DNA from: Limonium bicolor
Taxonomy: Eukaryota; Streptophyta; Magnoliopsida; Caryophyllales; Plumbaginaceae
Assembly (NCBI GenBank): GCA_023374045.1
Contig: CM041778.1
Location: forward strand, 284,185,533 to 284,249,532
Direction of reading: 5' to 3'
DNA length: 64,000 nucleotides
The position numbers were made by a program, and so were the translations under genes. The stretch's first letter is position 1. Each line of letters opens with the position of its first letter. Shown piece by piece: positions 1 to 12,083 of the stretch. Under the pieces are notes generated by a model. It searched no databases, was not told the DNA's origin, and worked only from the letters and a program-made list of their open reading frames with translations.

Positions 1-1022
1 CAAAGGAAGCCGAAGAATACAGGCGAACAAGTAGAGGGAAGAATACGAAGGAGAAAACGCAAGAACGAGAATCAGGGATTAGGGAGCAGGGAAGAAGAAG
101 AAGGACGGACGCTGTATAGGCAAGAAAGCAAAAGATTGAGGTCACGAAGCAAGGAAGAAAATGGAGGACAAATGCGTGAAAGGTCAGAGAAGTTCGGAAG
201 TTTGAAAGAGTAGGAGAAGGGTAAGTAGAGGGGAAGAATGAGCTTAAATAGGCGGGAATTGGGCACGCTCTACCAAAAAATAATCATGGCCTACTCCTGC
301 AAATGTGTCAGGGAAGTAGCTTCAGAAGATGAGGAGGCGGCAGTCGAAGCAAGGCACGTTGCTAAGCCTCCGCTAGGTCTCCAACGTAGGAAGTCTAAGC
401 AGGAAAGAACAACTCCGAAGACCTATTTCCTTTTCTCTTTAAAAAAAAGAGGTCTTGTGGGACTAGGAGGAGCGGAGCAGAACACACAAAATTTAAAAAA
501 CGAAGAAAGAGCAACACGAAAAGATCTTTCCTTGTAGAACAAGAAAAGATCTTGTGGGACTGATGAAGTGGGCCTCCACCACACGTAGTAACCAAATGGC
601 TAGCGGGGAGTACATGCTGCCTGCGGAGACAACAGATGGGACTCTCTCCAACCAAATCCCCTTCCGACTCCAACGAACGGACCCTTGCGACCCAGAGAGC
701 CATACCACGGACAGACTGCAGAAGAACAATCGCCTCCGAGGCAAAGCAAGATCCTCTTCGAGAGACTGAGAGTCACTCGCCTCCGAAGCAGAGCAGGACC
801 CTCTTCGAGAGACTGGGAGTAATTATTCAGGGTAAAGTTGTACGAAAGCCTTGTATGTTTAAGAATATTCTAGAATGATGTAGGCCCACAGAAACGGTTA
901 TACACTATAGGAGAGCCTATAAATAAGAACCATAAGCTATGTAATTGGATACGCTTTTATCAATACAACACTTGGAGCTCTCTTTGCAATCTCAGTTTGA
1001 GTACGAGTTCCATACCATCTCA
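1..1022 (+). mobile_element. right end of an unclassified LTR-like element
   Basis: This stretch differs from the L/S-type LTR that follows it; homology to that LTR starts at about 1026, so this looks like an insertion whose left part is outside the window. Position 916-927 holds a TATA-like CCTATAAATAAG, followed about 45 bases later by TATCAATACAACAC, as in the R/U5 part of a plant LTR. The end is placed at the CA of CATCTCA, with ACGTT (1023-1027) as a possible target duplication that cannot be verified here. Short reading frames (for example 238-537) carry no recognisable domain and overlap on both strands, so I call no gene. Class (copia or gypsy) cannot be decided. Confidence 0.45.
731..820 (+). 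repeat. two-copy tandem repeat, 47-bp period
   Basis: The unit starting CGCCTCCGAGGCAAAGCAAG at 731 is repeated from 778 with a few substitutions (both copies end in AGAGACTGRGAGT). It lies about 100-190 bases upstream of the TATA-like sequence, where a duplicated enhancer-like segment would sit in a U3 region. That role is inference only. Confidence 0.8.
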
Positions 1023-3712
1023 ACGTTAACCTAATATTGGTTAACTAGCCCTTCATACGCATTCAAGATTACCGGTATCGGTACGCAAACACACAACAAC
1101 AACAACGACTGTAAACTTGTTTCATGATTTATCTTATAATGTGGCAAACATACAGAAAAACACTTTGGCATACAAGCCGGTGTAATCCGGTAGGACACAG
1201 GTTGCCAGAAAACCATACCTGTCACCACAGGGAATTACTTTACCGGGGCTAGGTCCAGGACCATGTTAATAACTTGTCAAAACATCATTTTTCAACCCCT
1301 AATCCAACCTTAAACCTTACCTAATCATTCCATAATCTTTCCACATGTTTCCTACATGTTTAAACACCTTAAAATAAGCACTAAACCTTCTTAAACCATC
1401 ACTAACTTGTTACTCAATTTCCTACAACAATTCCTAACACTTATAACATTTTTCCTTAGATTTCTAAGTGGTATATTATGCCTACAATATCACTAACCAA
1501 AGTGTGCTTCCACAACAAGGTAACTACTCCTAAAGCATCATTTTGCATCACCCTCATCCCCTTTACACACACTCCTCAAGTCTTCCCCACAAGTTCATAG
1601 TTAAACATTCACAAGGCATTACACTTCCATTGTTCACCAAACTTTGCACAAGACTTTACCACACCTCCACCATGACCTTGGTGTAATCTATAAATCATCC
1701 ATTAGTTCTCTAAATCTCCAAGACTATGCCCAAGGCACTTAACACTTAAGAACGCCTTAATTCACTTTCTTTCATCATCTTAACACTTAACATTCCTAGT
1801 ACAATCTAGGTCACCAATCTCATTAGAATACATAAACTTCTTTGTTTATCAACTAAATTTTGCCATAGCTTCCCTTGTATCACCTTACACCAAACACATA
1901 GATTCTCACCTTTAAACACTCAAGACACTTATTCACACAAAATGTCTTTACACACAACTACCTTAAACTACACTACATAACAATATAGTGCATAATTTAA
2001 ATTGCTTGTCACTTAGGCCCTTAAATTGCATGGCTCTTAGCCCTTAAATTGCATAAACCTTAAACACTAAATTTCCCACATAATATATTTGCCTTTGACC
2101 TGCAAATACACTCAACATAACAATATGCCCTTAATAATCTCTTTGAGAGCTTTTACTAACTCATTCACCATTGGCTCTTTAGGTATTTTATTAAGCACAT
2201 CAAGCTCATTTTTCCTCAGGCATTTAAACCACATTGAGATAGTTTATTTACCTCTTTTCCTCAAGATTTTTACTTGAACACTCTTGTCCTTTCTTGATTG
2301 AAAATCGGCAAGGAACTTTAATCACTTGTCAACCTTCTAACCAATACACATATAAGGGTAAGATTAAATTTAATACCCAAACTCATAATTAAACCCTAGG
2401 TTTACATAAGTGTCTTAAAACACTAAAATTTGATGATTACCTTTGGAATTTGAAAGAGAACTTGGATAAGTAGTAAGATAGGACTCTTCCTAGTCCATTG
2501 GAGATCAATTCAAGCTAAATGAAGAACAAAAAATACACCATTAAAGGGTGAATTTTCGGCCATATATGAAAATGAAGGGAACATGGATTTTCTTTGATCT
2601 TTTTATCCTCAAAACAAGGAGAACAACAATTGCAGAGATGAGCTTTTCCCCCTTCCTTCATCCCGATTCTTCATGGCACCAAAATGGGGTTCTTGAAGAT
2701 TCGAAAGGATAGAAGTGAAGAGCTTGGTCTAACTAAGACAAATATGGTCTTAGAATTTGATTTGGAGCATTAATGAACATTTGGTGAGCAATTGAAGTTA
2801 GAGAAGAGAGGGGTTGTAGAAAGCTCGGTTCTTGTTGGGAGAATAGAGGAAGAACGCGGTGGGAAGGCAAGGAAATGAAGAAGAGAGGTGAGAGGTTTCA
2901 CTTTTGCAAGATATTTAAGCTTAAAAGCAAATAGTAACTTTACTTTATTTCTTTTCTTTTCTTTAGTTGGATGACTAGGTTGGTGACTCCCCACCTTAAA
3001 AACCGTGGCCCCTTCAATATATAACATATATATGGCCTTTGTTGACCAATTAAACAACTTATGTTGACTTATAACTTAAACTAGCACTATTTGTGCACTA
3101 TTCACAAAACAAGGCACATATTTGTGAAATTTTTTATTTCCCATTGATTTAGACTTCCTAATGTGATACTAATTAGTACACATGTTAATTAAAGAGTAAT
3201 GATGGACATTTAGCCACTCAAAACCCATTTACAAGACAATTTTTCAAAAATGTGCTTTAAGGCTCCTTAAAGCACATTTTGTGTTTTAACTTGTTTTCAA
3301 GCTTGGTTTTCTTTAGTAATTGATTTAATAAGTTCATTAACACATAATTAAGGTATAGGTATGACCTTTAGGTCTTATACAAATTTATCCCAAGCTTAGA
3401 GCACATTTTTGCCCATATTGACTTTAAGGTATTTATTTGTGTTTTGTTTGGTTTCATCGTCTACCAAGGTTACCTAAGGACTTAATTAGCCTTATTAAAT
3501 CATAATTGAATATTATTTAGTATTTTTAGGTTCTTTGGGTCCTAACCAAGTTCACTCCAAGCTTAGAGCATGTTTTTGCTCAAACCGTGTCTTAGTGCTT
3601 TATTGTGTTTTACTATGGTTTAAATCATTCACTAATGTTTCTAAGGCACTTTTTAGCCTTTAAATACCATAGTTTAATGTTTACACAACATATCAAGGTT
3701 TGGGGTATTTCA
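1023..3712 (-). repeat. L/S-type LTR, left part missing
   Basis: It ends in GGTTTGGGGTATTTCA at 3712, the reverse complement of an LTR start TGAAATACCCC. Its last ~180 bases match the start of solo LTR S and the end of the L LTRs closely, and match LTR C (7520-12083) much less. The flank at 3713 is not a polypurine tract, so this is the outer (5') LTR of an element running off the window to the left, or a solo LTR. It keeps the conserved block at about 1160-1228 (GGTGTAATCCGGTAGGACAC), directly followed by one remnant palindrome, GGTCCAGGACC (1246-1264 region). The rest is AT-rich and non-coding. Confidence 0.75.
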
Positions 3713-6700
3713 AGGTCCCTCAATGGACACGTGTTATCTTTATATATACACGGCCTTGATGAGTTGTAGCTCGTCTATCCAGTCTCCCTGGAGATTTAAT
3801 GTTTGTATTCTTAGTGTTTTCTCAAGTGTCTAAATTGTTATTTCCATTTGACCTTTGGTCTAAGGATGATTCTTAATCTGAAACAATTGTTTAGTGCTTA
3901 TTGCGTTGTACGGTTTATCCTTAACTTCTTAAGACATGTCCAATGTTTGTACTTAACAATCCGTGCTTCTTGCACTTCATAGTCCTTAATTATTTGTTCT
4001 CTGATTCTTTTGTGTTGTTGGTTCAATCTGAATTCTTCTCTTCGACTGTTTGTGGTAGTAGCTACTCTTGTCTGATCTTGGGTCGTTGTCCGTGGTGCGG
4101 AGTCGACTACTTCCCGTGTTCCTTACACCACTCGTCTACATGTATGGGGTACCTTACTGGTACATTACTACTTACCCGACTAACTCATAAATGAGCGTGT
4201 CAGGCCTGCAAGCCCCTGTGGGGTGCAGTCGTCCCACATCTCATTTTAGTAAACTCGTAGTGTCCATCACACGTTTAGCTATTGCTAATCATGAAGTGTT
4301 ATGTTGTCGATCTCCTCTTTCATCGTTCCATAATAACACTTATTGTTCCTCTTGAACTTAATCAAGGAAAAACCATTTATTGTGTTCTTGGGTATTGTAT
4401 ACTCTAGTTCTTTCTGTATCCCGTACTGATTCGATCTTTTAGTGACTGAGGTCTCTTCCCATAGAGCCTCTTATCTTCTTTCTCATATTTGTTCTACTAG
4501 GAATGCACTTCCAGTTCCTTAAGGAATAGGTAGTGTGCTTCCTGTGAAATCTTACCTAACCAGGTCCAGACTACTGGCATCGATGCGCAGTTCGTCTACC
4601 ATCTTATTCCCTTACTTATACTGGTCTTAGCTCATAAATCTAATTGCCTCAGTGTCAATATTTGACGGCTCATACATAATGGTCGCTTTAATGCGCTCCA
4701 TGGCTTAATCCACTTATAAAGGTATTGTCCTTATGACTTCTGCTACCGTGGTAGTTGGCCTTTACCATGTTTCCCATTGATGGCGCAACTACTTACTCAT
4801 TTACTCTAACATCTTATCTTATATTCAATCCCTTCTTGGTGTAAACACACTAGGAGTTCTCTAATTTCGGTGTTTGGCGGTTGTCATACCGTGCTGTAAA
4901 ATGGTTATCTCTTCATGCGAAGGTGTTCTGCTTCAATCTCAGGTTCATAAGTAGCCTAATTCCTCTCACATTCTTTCATCCTTTATGATGTTATTTACCA
5001 TGTAGCTTAACCGGTACTGAAGAAGTCATCTGTTGAATCCCAAGCTCTCCTGAGCGTTGGTCACTTAACGTGCCATAATGTGCACTCACAATGTTTATCT
5101 CTGACGATTACTGATTCCTAAATCCTGGGTGTTGGATATGGGGTATGTCTCTGCAGCCTTCCTTATTACTCAAGTGTATCTGGTATGTTCTAAGGTAATC
5201 TCAAGGTTTACAGTTTTCATTCTCTAACGAAAGTGTATTACATCTCTAATAAGTGTAAGCCCTTTTTGAGGGGTTTATTCCCACTCATGTCCTCACAACA
5301 AGGAGAGGTATCCCCACCCTAAAAGGCATGGTTCGTTCTCCGCCCCTGCCAATGTACTATCTCATTCTTCTCATTGGTGCCTTTTCCTGGCAATATTTTC
5401 CACAATCTAAGTAATAGGTTTGGTAACCGTTCATATCTACAAATTGTAGTTCATTCATAGCTTTAACAAGCTCTCTTATAACTTACTGTACCTCGGCTCT
5501 GATGTGGTTAACATCCTTGGCTCGTAGGCTCTTAGTACTTAATATCATTGGGTGAGAGTCGGTGCTCGGTTCACTACTAGTAATCTTACTCATCTGTAGG
5601 TTATCCTCATAAGTTTCTGGTTCTTTGAACACTATCCACCGTTAGATTACATATTAAATGTAGTATCGGGTTTCATGGTAAGTTGCTGCATCCTTCTTCC
5701 TGCTATGGAAGTTTATTCAGGTGATCTGAGGTTACTTAGTGTCTTTGACATTACTGTCATTTTACTTGACTTATGTCTTTTAGCAAATAAAGCTGAGTTC
5801 GTATTAGGCGTTTGCCTTACGGTGTCCAAGTTGGATGTCATCGAGGCCCTCATGTGCTTCCATCTCAACGCTTCGTTCAACTTCCGTTGACTACGCCACC
5901 CGGCAATGATAAATTATACTTGGGTGTTAATGAGTTAGACAAACAGTATTAACTGTCATTCATCAGTTTGCTCGGCTCGACTATGCCCGCTCTGTGGGGG
6001 TAGTCCCCTGAGCTTTCCTTTTCCAGGGTTGTACGTCTTTAATCCTTAGTAGGTTATAGCTTACGTTCATTTCCTTTATCCCTGTTTCTTGGGTTTTCCA
6101 ACATCTTCATTGAAGAATGCTTATTACTGGTATTCTTAGTGATCAATCTGGGAGTCATATCCCATTCTTGTTGAAAGTCGTTGTGTCAACAGCCTCCACT
6201 GTATTATGTAACACTTCCCGGTATGTTATTGCTTACATATCGTCTTGCTCGGATCACTGAGCGATCTCTTAGGTTTCCTCTTAGAGTTCGGGATTGGTGT
6301 TCTTACCGTACTGTCGGTGGTTGTTGTAGTAGGTTATACCGTTGTTAATATTTATATCGTTTAGTATTCGTCCAAGTTCAGCTCCCTGCTGACTGGTGTA
6401 TCCACTCATCTCATCATGGTCAGCCATTAGGCCCTTCAAGGTCTCATCTCCGTTCTTATAGATTACACTCTGGTATTGCTAAACTGTAGCATTCTCCTAT
6501 CTCGCCATGGTGGCTTCCATATAACTTAATCGTGGTTGCACTTTAGCACGACGGCAAGTGCGCCATGCAGGATGGCTACTGGTACCGTGTACGTCGCGTG
6601 GTACTTCCTCCTAATCTCCATGTATTTGGTAGTCCTCGGGACTCCTTCGATGTTCTCTTATTTTGGATACTAGCCATCCGGCAGTTTCCTGGTTATTTCG

Positions 6701-7519
6701 ACAGTACTGTCATTTATCAGGGTGTTCCTCTTTCTGAGGGAACCCCTTATTATTTTCTTATGTCTTAATCCTCGCTCCCGTTTCACACATTTTGTCGTGG
6801 TTACTAAGTAATGATCCTCCTTTAGAACTAACATCGTAGTCCTATTCTGGTATACAGTCGTATGAGATTTTTTTTTTACTGTCGTTTGTTATATCTCAGC
6901 CAGGTTTGTAACCTTCCTCATTGTATGGGGTTTGTTTGAGTTCCCGTTCTTAACTGGACTTTCCTGTAATCTTATCCCTTAACTTTGTATTATCCCATTG
7001 CTATGCTCATTCGGACCACTGTCCCGGACTATGTCTCTATCATTTCCTTATCCATTGCAACTCGTAGTGCTTTTCTTATCATTGGTATCCGCAGGTGTCT
7101 GTGTAACTCGACGCGTAGCATGTCGACCCATGTTGCGGTAATTACGTTCCCTTATTGATAGAATTCCATGTTAGCGCTGTTTCTTTGTTGCGCTCCAGTT
7201 TTAAAACATTCAAGTTCTTAAACCTTTGTATAACAAGATACTTTTCGTATTGCTTATTGTTAATTAACTACCAGATCGGGTTTTCCTGAGTAAGAGAAGG
7301 CTTTCTTCTCTCCGGAATTTGTTCCCTATAATTCAAGCAAGGGATGTGGAGGGCGGGTCTAGGTACTATGGATATCCGGTAAACACCGGGAAGTCCTAAC
7401 TAACGCACCTCTCGCTCTATCACTCAACCCTTAATCCATAACTCAAACTCAACCTCAGTATTCCCCTAAGTTCAGTAATTCTTGTCTTCAGAGCGTAACT
7501 ACGCTCTGATACCACTTTT
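3713..7519 (-). mobile_element. internal region of LARD-like element C (non-coding)
   Basis: This lies between the L/S-type LTR and the primer site at 7503-7514. No frame shows gag, protease, reverse transcriptase or integrase motifs; frames such as 3943-4194 or 5675-5890 look incidental. Blocks shared by eye with the internal regions of L and G include a segment at 4104-4270 (GACTACTTCCCGTGTTC), one near 5303 (GAGGTATCCCCACC), GGCAAGTGCGCCATGC near 6553 and the stretch 7260-7514 before the primer site. Non-coding internal domains flanked by long LTRs are the hallmark of LARDs. The polypurine tract and the 3' LTR are not present, so the element probably continues left of the window beyond the inserted LTR. 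Confidence 0.7.
7489..7514 (-). promoter_or_regulatory. primer-binding site and overlapping hairpin, element C
   Basis: On the minus strand 7514-7503 reads TGGTATCAGAGC, complementary to the 3' end of plant initiator-Met tRNA, five bases from the LTR. The next bases fold back: CAGAGCGT-AGTT-ACGCTCTG (7508-7489). Six bases of the primer site are in the 5' arm. The same fold with a changed closing pair occurs in L and G. Confidence 0.9.
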
Positions 7520-7835
7520 TGTAACACCCCATCACGATCCAATCGTGGTTATCACAAACTTATCACCTTAATTATAAACGTAGCAGCGGCTTCAATTACA
7601 TTCCAGGACCTTGCCACGGTCTGACTAACAGAATATACCGAACATTAGTACATACCAATCTTAACCAAATACATATCCTTCTTACAATCCGCTCACATCC
7701 TATACATCTTACTAACTCAAATTGCCATACGAGTGTACATGCACAACTCGTAGGTCACACTTAACCCGTAACACGTGTACCCCATCTTACTCTCGTGACG
7801 GACGCCTCCTGACGTTCACCTGTGTAGTAAAAACA

Positions 7836-7850
7836 ACCCCCAAAGGGGGT
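7836..7850. other. LTR hairpin CCCCC-AAA-GGGGG, element C
   Basis: A perfect inverted repeat, ACCCCCAAAGGGGGT, is followed by TCAGCA. It is the counterpart of hairpins at 15451-15465 (D), 23200-23214 and 32836-32850 (L) and 37809-37823 (S), each roughly 320-400 bases from the transcript-direction end of the LTR. Confidence 0.75.
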
Positions 7851-9174
7851 CAGCAAGAATACTGGTACGATCCTCTCATGACCCCCAAGCTAACGTGGCT
7901 ACGATGACTAATTGTCGATAGCATGGAGGTTGATTAGATGCACAACATAATAGGAAGTACAATAAACAACAAGCCAAATATGAACAGTCAAAGTTCACAC
8001 ACAATGAACGACTTAAATGCGTTCCCTTAATTAATGAGTCAATTATTTAAGTCCTCAAATTATGTTTCCTCTTATTCTCAATCCAACCTTATCTTACCTC
8101 AATCTTAGTCCTTATCTTAGTCTTAGAAAACAAACCATTCTTTAAATAGAAATGGATGTAGCTTATCTCAGTCTTATAATACAAACCATCCTTTAAATAG
8201 GAATGGTTGCAACTTATCTCAAACCTTATCTCATATATACCAACCGTTCTCTCATTAGAACTGGTTAACCCTTAGTTCGTTGTTTATTTTTGTAGGGCTT
8301 GGTTAACCCTAGCCAACAGCAGGACACTTACCGGCAATAAACAACATTCTTAAATTGTTGGGGATGTAGGCTAGATCCCCCCACGCCATCTTAGTATGCC
8401 TCACTCCTAAAACAAGTAGTCCGAGGAGGTCGAGTCTATATGTCGACTCTAGGCGACGAGACTGAAGACAAGTCATATTTGGAAGTCGGTATCTGATAAG
8501 GATACCAACCTCCCCTAATACACATGTGCCGATACCGTTCCGGATTCCTCACTCCCCCCATGTTAAAGTTAGTAGCATTCTCAATGCAATGTTTGTTTGT
8601 TAAACCTCTTTCGGTTATTAACAAACTAATATTAGGGAGTGTTCCTTAGTCTCACACAATTCTTTACTAATCATTAGTTAGTAAGTTCTCACGGTAAGTT
8701 GTGTTAGTTTTCAAACATCACACAACAATACAGTAAACATAATATTGCGGTTGCATGCTTTATCTTGTTTAGTCGGCACACATAAACAAATAGCACACAA
8801 ACCGAGGGACACCTCGTTAGCAAGCAGGTCACAAGAGAATTGTACCGTTCACCGTTGGTCGTTCGGTTGCTTACTCTCCTCCGGAGTCCACATTCTCAAA
8901 TCCTAAAACATCCATTCAGTTTTAGGTTATTAATTGCTTATACATCACTTAACTTATTTCAACTTAATTAACTTACTTAACCCATATTGATCCCCACCTA
9001 ACATCTCTTAAGTTTCACAACTTAATCTTACAAACTTAACCTTAAACTTTTAAGTTTACTCTTAGTTTAATCCCTTAGGTCTTTATACCATTAATCATCA
9101 ATGCCCTCTTAATGGCATACCATTAATACCACTAAACTCTTTTAGGGTTTCTTTCTTTTTTTTTAAGTCATAAG

Positions 9175-9512
9175 GGTCGACCGACCCACCGACTGACCCA
9201 ACCCCTGGGTCGGTCCATTCCAGAAATTTTCTGGTTCGAACAATTCTCTTAGACCGACCCACGACCGACCCAACCTTATGGGTCGTTCCATCACATAAAT
9301 TTTTCATCTTTGAAAATCATCCGTCCGACCCAAAGCTAAACCGACCGACCCAAACCCTCTAGGTCGGTTCATCCCTGAGACAATTTTCTACGTTGAATTT
9401 TTCCCCGACCGACCCAAAACCCTCTGGGTCGGTCCCGTCCAGAGACATTCTGGCTGGCTTAACATGGTCCGACCGACCCAGAACTGGGTCGGACCCTGGG
9501 TCGGTCCACTAC
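9175..9512. repeat. palindromic cassette array in LTR C (CCGACCCA/TGGGTCGG)
   Basis: Four or five units, spaced roughly 62-88 bases, each contain GACCGACCCA followed within 5-20 bases by its complement TGGGTCGGTC. Spacers between units are AT-rich. The array lies about 330 bases from the conserved LTR block, the relative place taken by other palindrome arrays in the L, S and H LTRs. Confidence 0.8.
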
Positions 9513-12083
9513 AGACTTTTCTCTTAAATTGTTCTTTCAACTCCAAACTCTTCCACAAGTATACTAATAGGTCTAACACCATCTTGGCACATTAAATCCA
9601 CCTTATAACATCCACCAAGCCCATTAAAACAACTTCCAAAGATCTTCTCAACCATTTACTCAACTTTTACCAAAAACTCCCAACACTTAGCACTTATTTT
9701 TCCTACTTTTCTAACACATAATCCACCTAGAACTTTTACTAACCAAATGCTCCCTCCTTAAGAACTTGACCACACCATGTACACCACTTTCCACCCTTAT
9801 TGCATTTACCAAACCTTCTCTTAGATTCTATACTCTAGTTCTTACCTAAACCATTTCAAAGTTTCACACCTTATTCCCATCAAACTTGTACAAGTTTCCT
9901 AACTCCTTTTATCAAGGTCTTGGTGCCTAAAATTCACCATTGCAACCCCTAGTTTCTCATAGACATACCTAAGTCATCCTAGTTTACTAGAGCATCTCAG
10001 ACTCATTCCTTTTCAACCAAAACAACTCCTAAAATTCCTAGTACTTCCTTAGTCATAAAATCTCCTTAGATTATCTTAGACATCATGTTTCTCCACCAAA
10101 TTTTGGCATGGTTTCCCTAGCATATAACTACACCCAAACTCTTAGGTTTTCACCATTTAACAACCATTATCATTCAAATTCTTTCCATACATTCTTAACA
10201 TTCTATTTACACCAAAACTACACCACCAATCCTCTAATTCCTCCTAGACATCTCTAGGACATATTAACTCACAACCACCACCTAAACACCTGTTTTCTAC
10301 TCAAATTTCGCCATAGCTCCTCTAGTATATTATCATGCCCATAAGCATTGTTTTCCTCATTCAACCATCTCACACACATCAAGTTCTTTCTCATCTTATT
10401 TTCTCACCCAAATCAACTCATTCATAATAAACTCAATATAGTGCAATAATTTTAAATTGCATAGCACTAAGGCTCTTAAATGACATGGCTCTTAGGCCCT
10501 TAAATGACTTAAACTTAAACACTGAATTTCCCACATATAAAAGCTTTCAACCTGAAAATACATCATCAATCTCATAGTGGTTATAATGCTCTTAAAATTC
10601 ATCTTAAACTTATCTTACTAACTCATTCTCATTGGCTCCTTACTCACAAGTTCACAAGCTTGTTTAAATTCTTTTTCCTAGGTTATATAACCCATTACAT
10701 AATGTAAGCTCTAAGCCACATTAGTACTCACCTAAAACTCATCCCTTAAAACTTAAACCACCATTAGGTAAGCAATTTACCTTGTTCTCTCAAGCTTATC
10801 TTAACTTCCTCCTTAGACCTTTTTCCCTTGGGAATCTCGGCCACCATTTTAACTTCCCTTGCCAATGTTCTAATCAATATACAATGACTCTCATGAGTGC
10901 TAAACAATACACTAACCTTAAGGAGTAAACCCTAGGTTAAAAATGTGTTCTAAGGTATTAAAATGAATGTTTTACCTTGGAGTCTTAAGATAGGCTTGGA
11001 TATGAATCAAGAAGGACCTCCTCTATCCTTTGGAGAATAGAAAACAAGCTAGAACAAGGCATAAAAATGGAGCCCCATGAGTATAGATTTTCGGTTATGG
11101 AGAAAGGTGATGGAAAGATTATTTTTTCTTACATTTTTCTTACCTTGAATGAATGGAGAACCAAATGGGCTCTTCAAACTTGATTTTCCTCCATCAATGG
11201 AGTTTTTCCATGGCTCCAAAATGAAGTTTTCCCAATTTTGAAAAGATAGAAAGCTAGAGCTTGAGCTAACTAAGAATAATATGTGTTTAGTTTTTGATTT
11301 GGAGCTAACATGGAGATTTGGTGGGCAAGGCAAGGTGTGGCAACAATGGAGCTTGTTCTCACGGTTTGAGAGGGTGAAGAAAATGAAGAAAACCGTGGAA
11401 GAAGAGAATGAATGGAGAAGAGGAGAGAAGGTAGGCTAAAAGGTAAGATATTTACCTTAAAAGCAAATAGTAACTTTTTCCTTATTTCTCTTTTCTTTTC
11501 TTAAGTTAAATGACTCATGTGGTGACTCACCACATCAAAATGCGGCCCCCTCTTATAAATGGGGATATTTGGGGTCTTGGTTGACCATCTTATTGACTTA
11601 TGTTGACTAAAACTTAAACTAGTCACTATTTGGCACTATTCACAAATTAGTGCACATATTTGTGAAATTTTTGGTTTCCCATTGTTTTAGACTTCCTAAT
11701 GTGATAATAATTAGCACACGTGTTGATTAAGATGTAATCATAGGCATTTAGCCACTCAAAACCCATTTCTAAGACAATTTCTCAAAAAGGTGCTTTAAGG
11801 AGTCTTAAAGCACATTTTGTGTTTAAGCTTGTTTTTGAGCTTAGTTTTCTTTGGTAATTTATTTAACATGTCCATTAGCATGTTAATAAAGTCTTATAAT
11901 GGTATTTGGGTGCTAATCAAAGTCACTCCAAGCTTAGAGCACATTTTTTCCTTAATTGCCCTTAAGGCATTTTCTTGTGTTTTCCTTGATTTAAATTATA
12001 TACCAATCTTTCTAAGGCGTATTTTAGACTTAGTACATCATATATTGATGTTTACTTAGCATAATTAGGTTTGGGGTATTTCA

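Larger units (their letters stand above)
7520..12083 (-). repeat. 5' LTR of element C (4,564 bp)
   Basis: The terminal bases are TGTAACACCCC at 7520 and GGTTTGGGGTATTTCA at 12083, with a primer site abutting the left end, so this is the 5' LTR of a minus-strand element. ACCCCCAAAGGGGGT at 7836-7850 is the hairpin shared with other LTRs. A diverged form of the conserved LTR block lies at about 8778-8850 and a palindrome array at 9175-9512. The right 2.5 kb resembles the L-type LTRs only partly, so C is a separate subfamily. ORFs inside it are uninformative. Its right target duplication would be TTAAG (12084-12088); the other copy is not in the window. Confidence 0.85.

Noticed and set aside
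238..878. Several ORFs in the first 900 bases that could suggest a host gene
   Set aside because: They overlap each other on both strands, have no domain or splice pattern I recognise, and lie in what looks like U3 of an LTR.
3713..7519. Treating the left LTR (to 3712) as the 3' LTR of element C
   Set aside because: No purine tract lies at 3713, and the LTR resembles S and L far more than LTR C, so it is a separate insertion.
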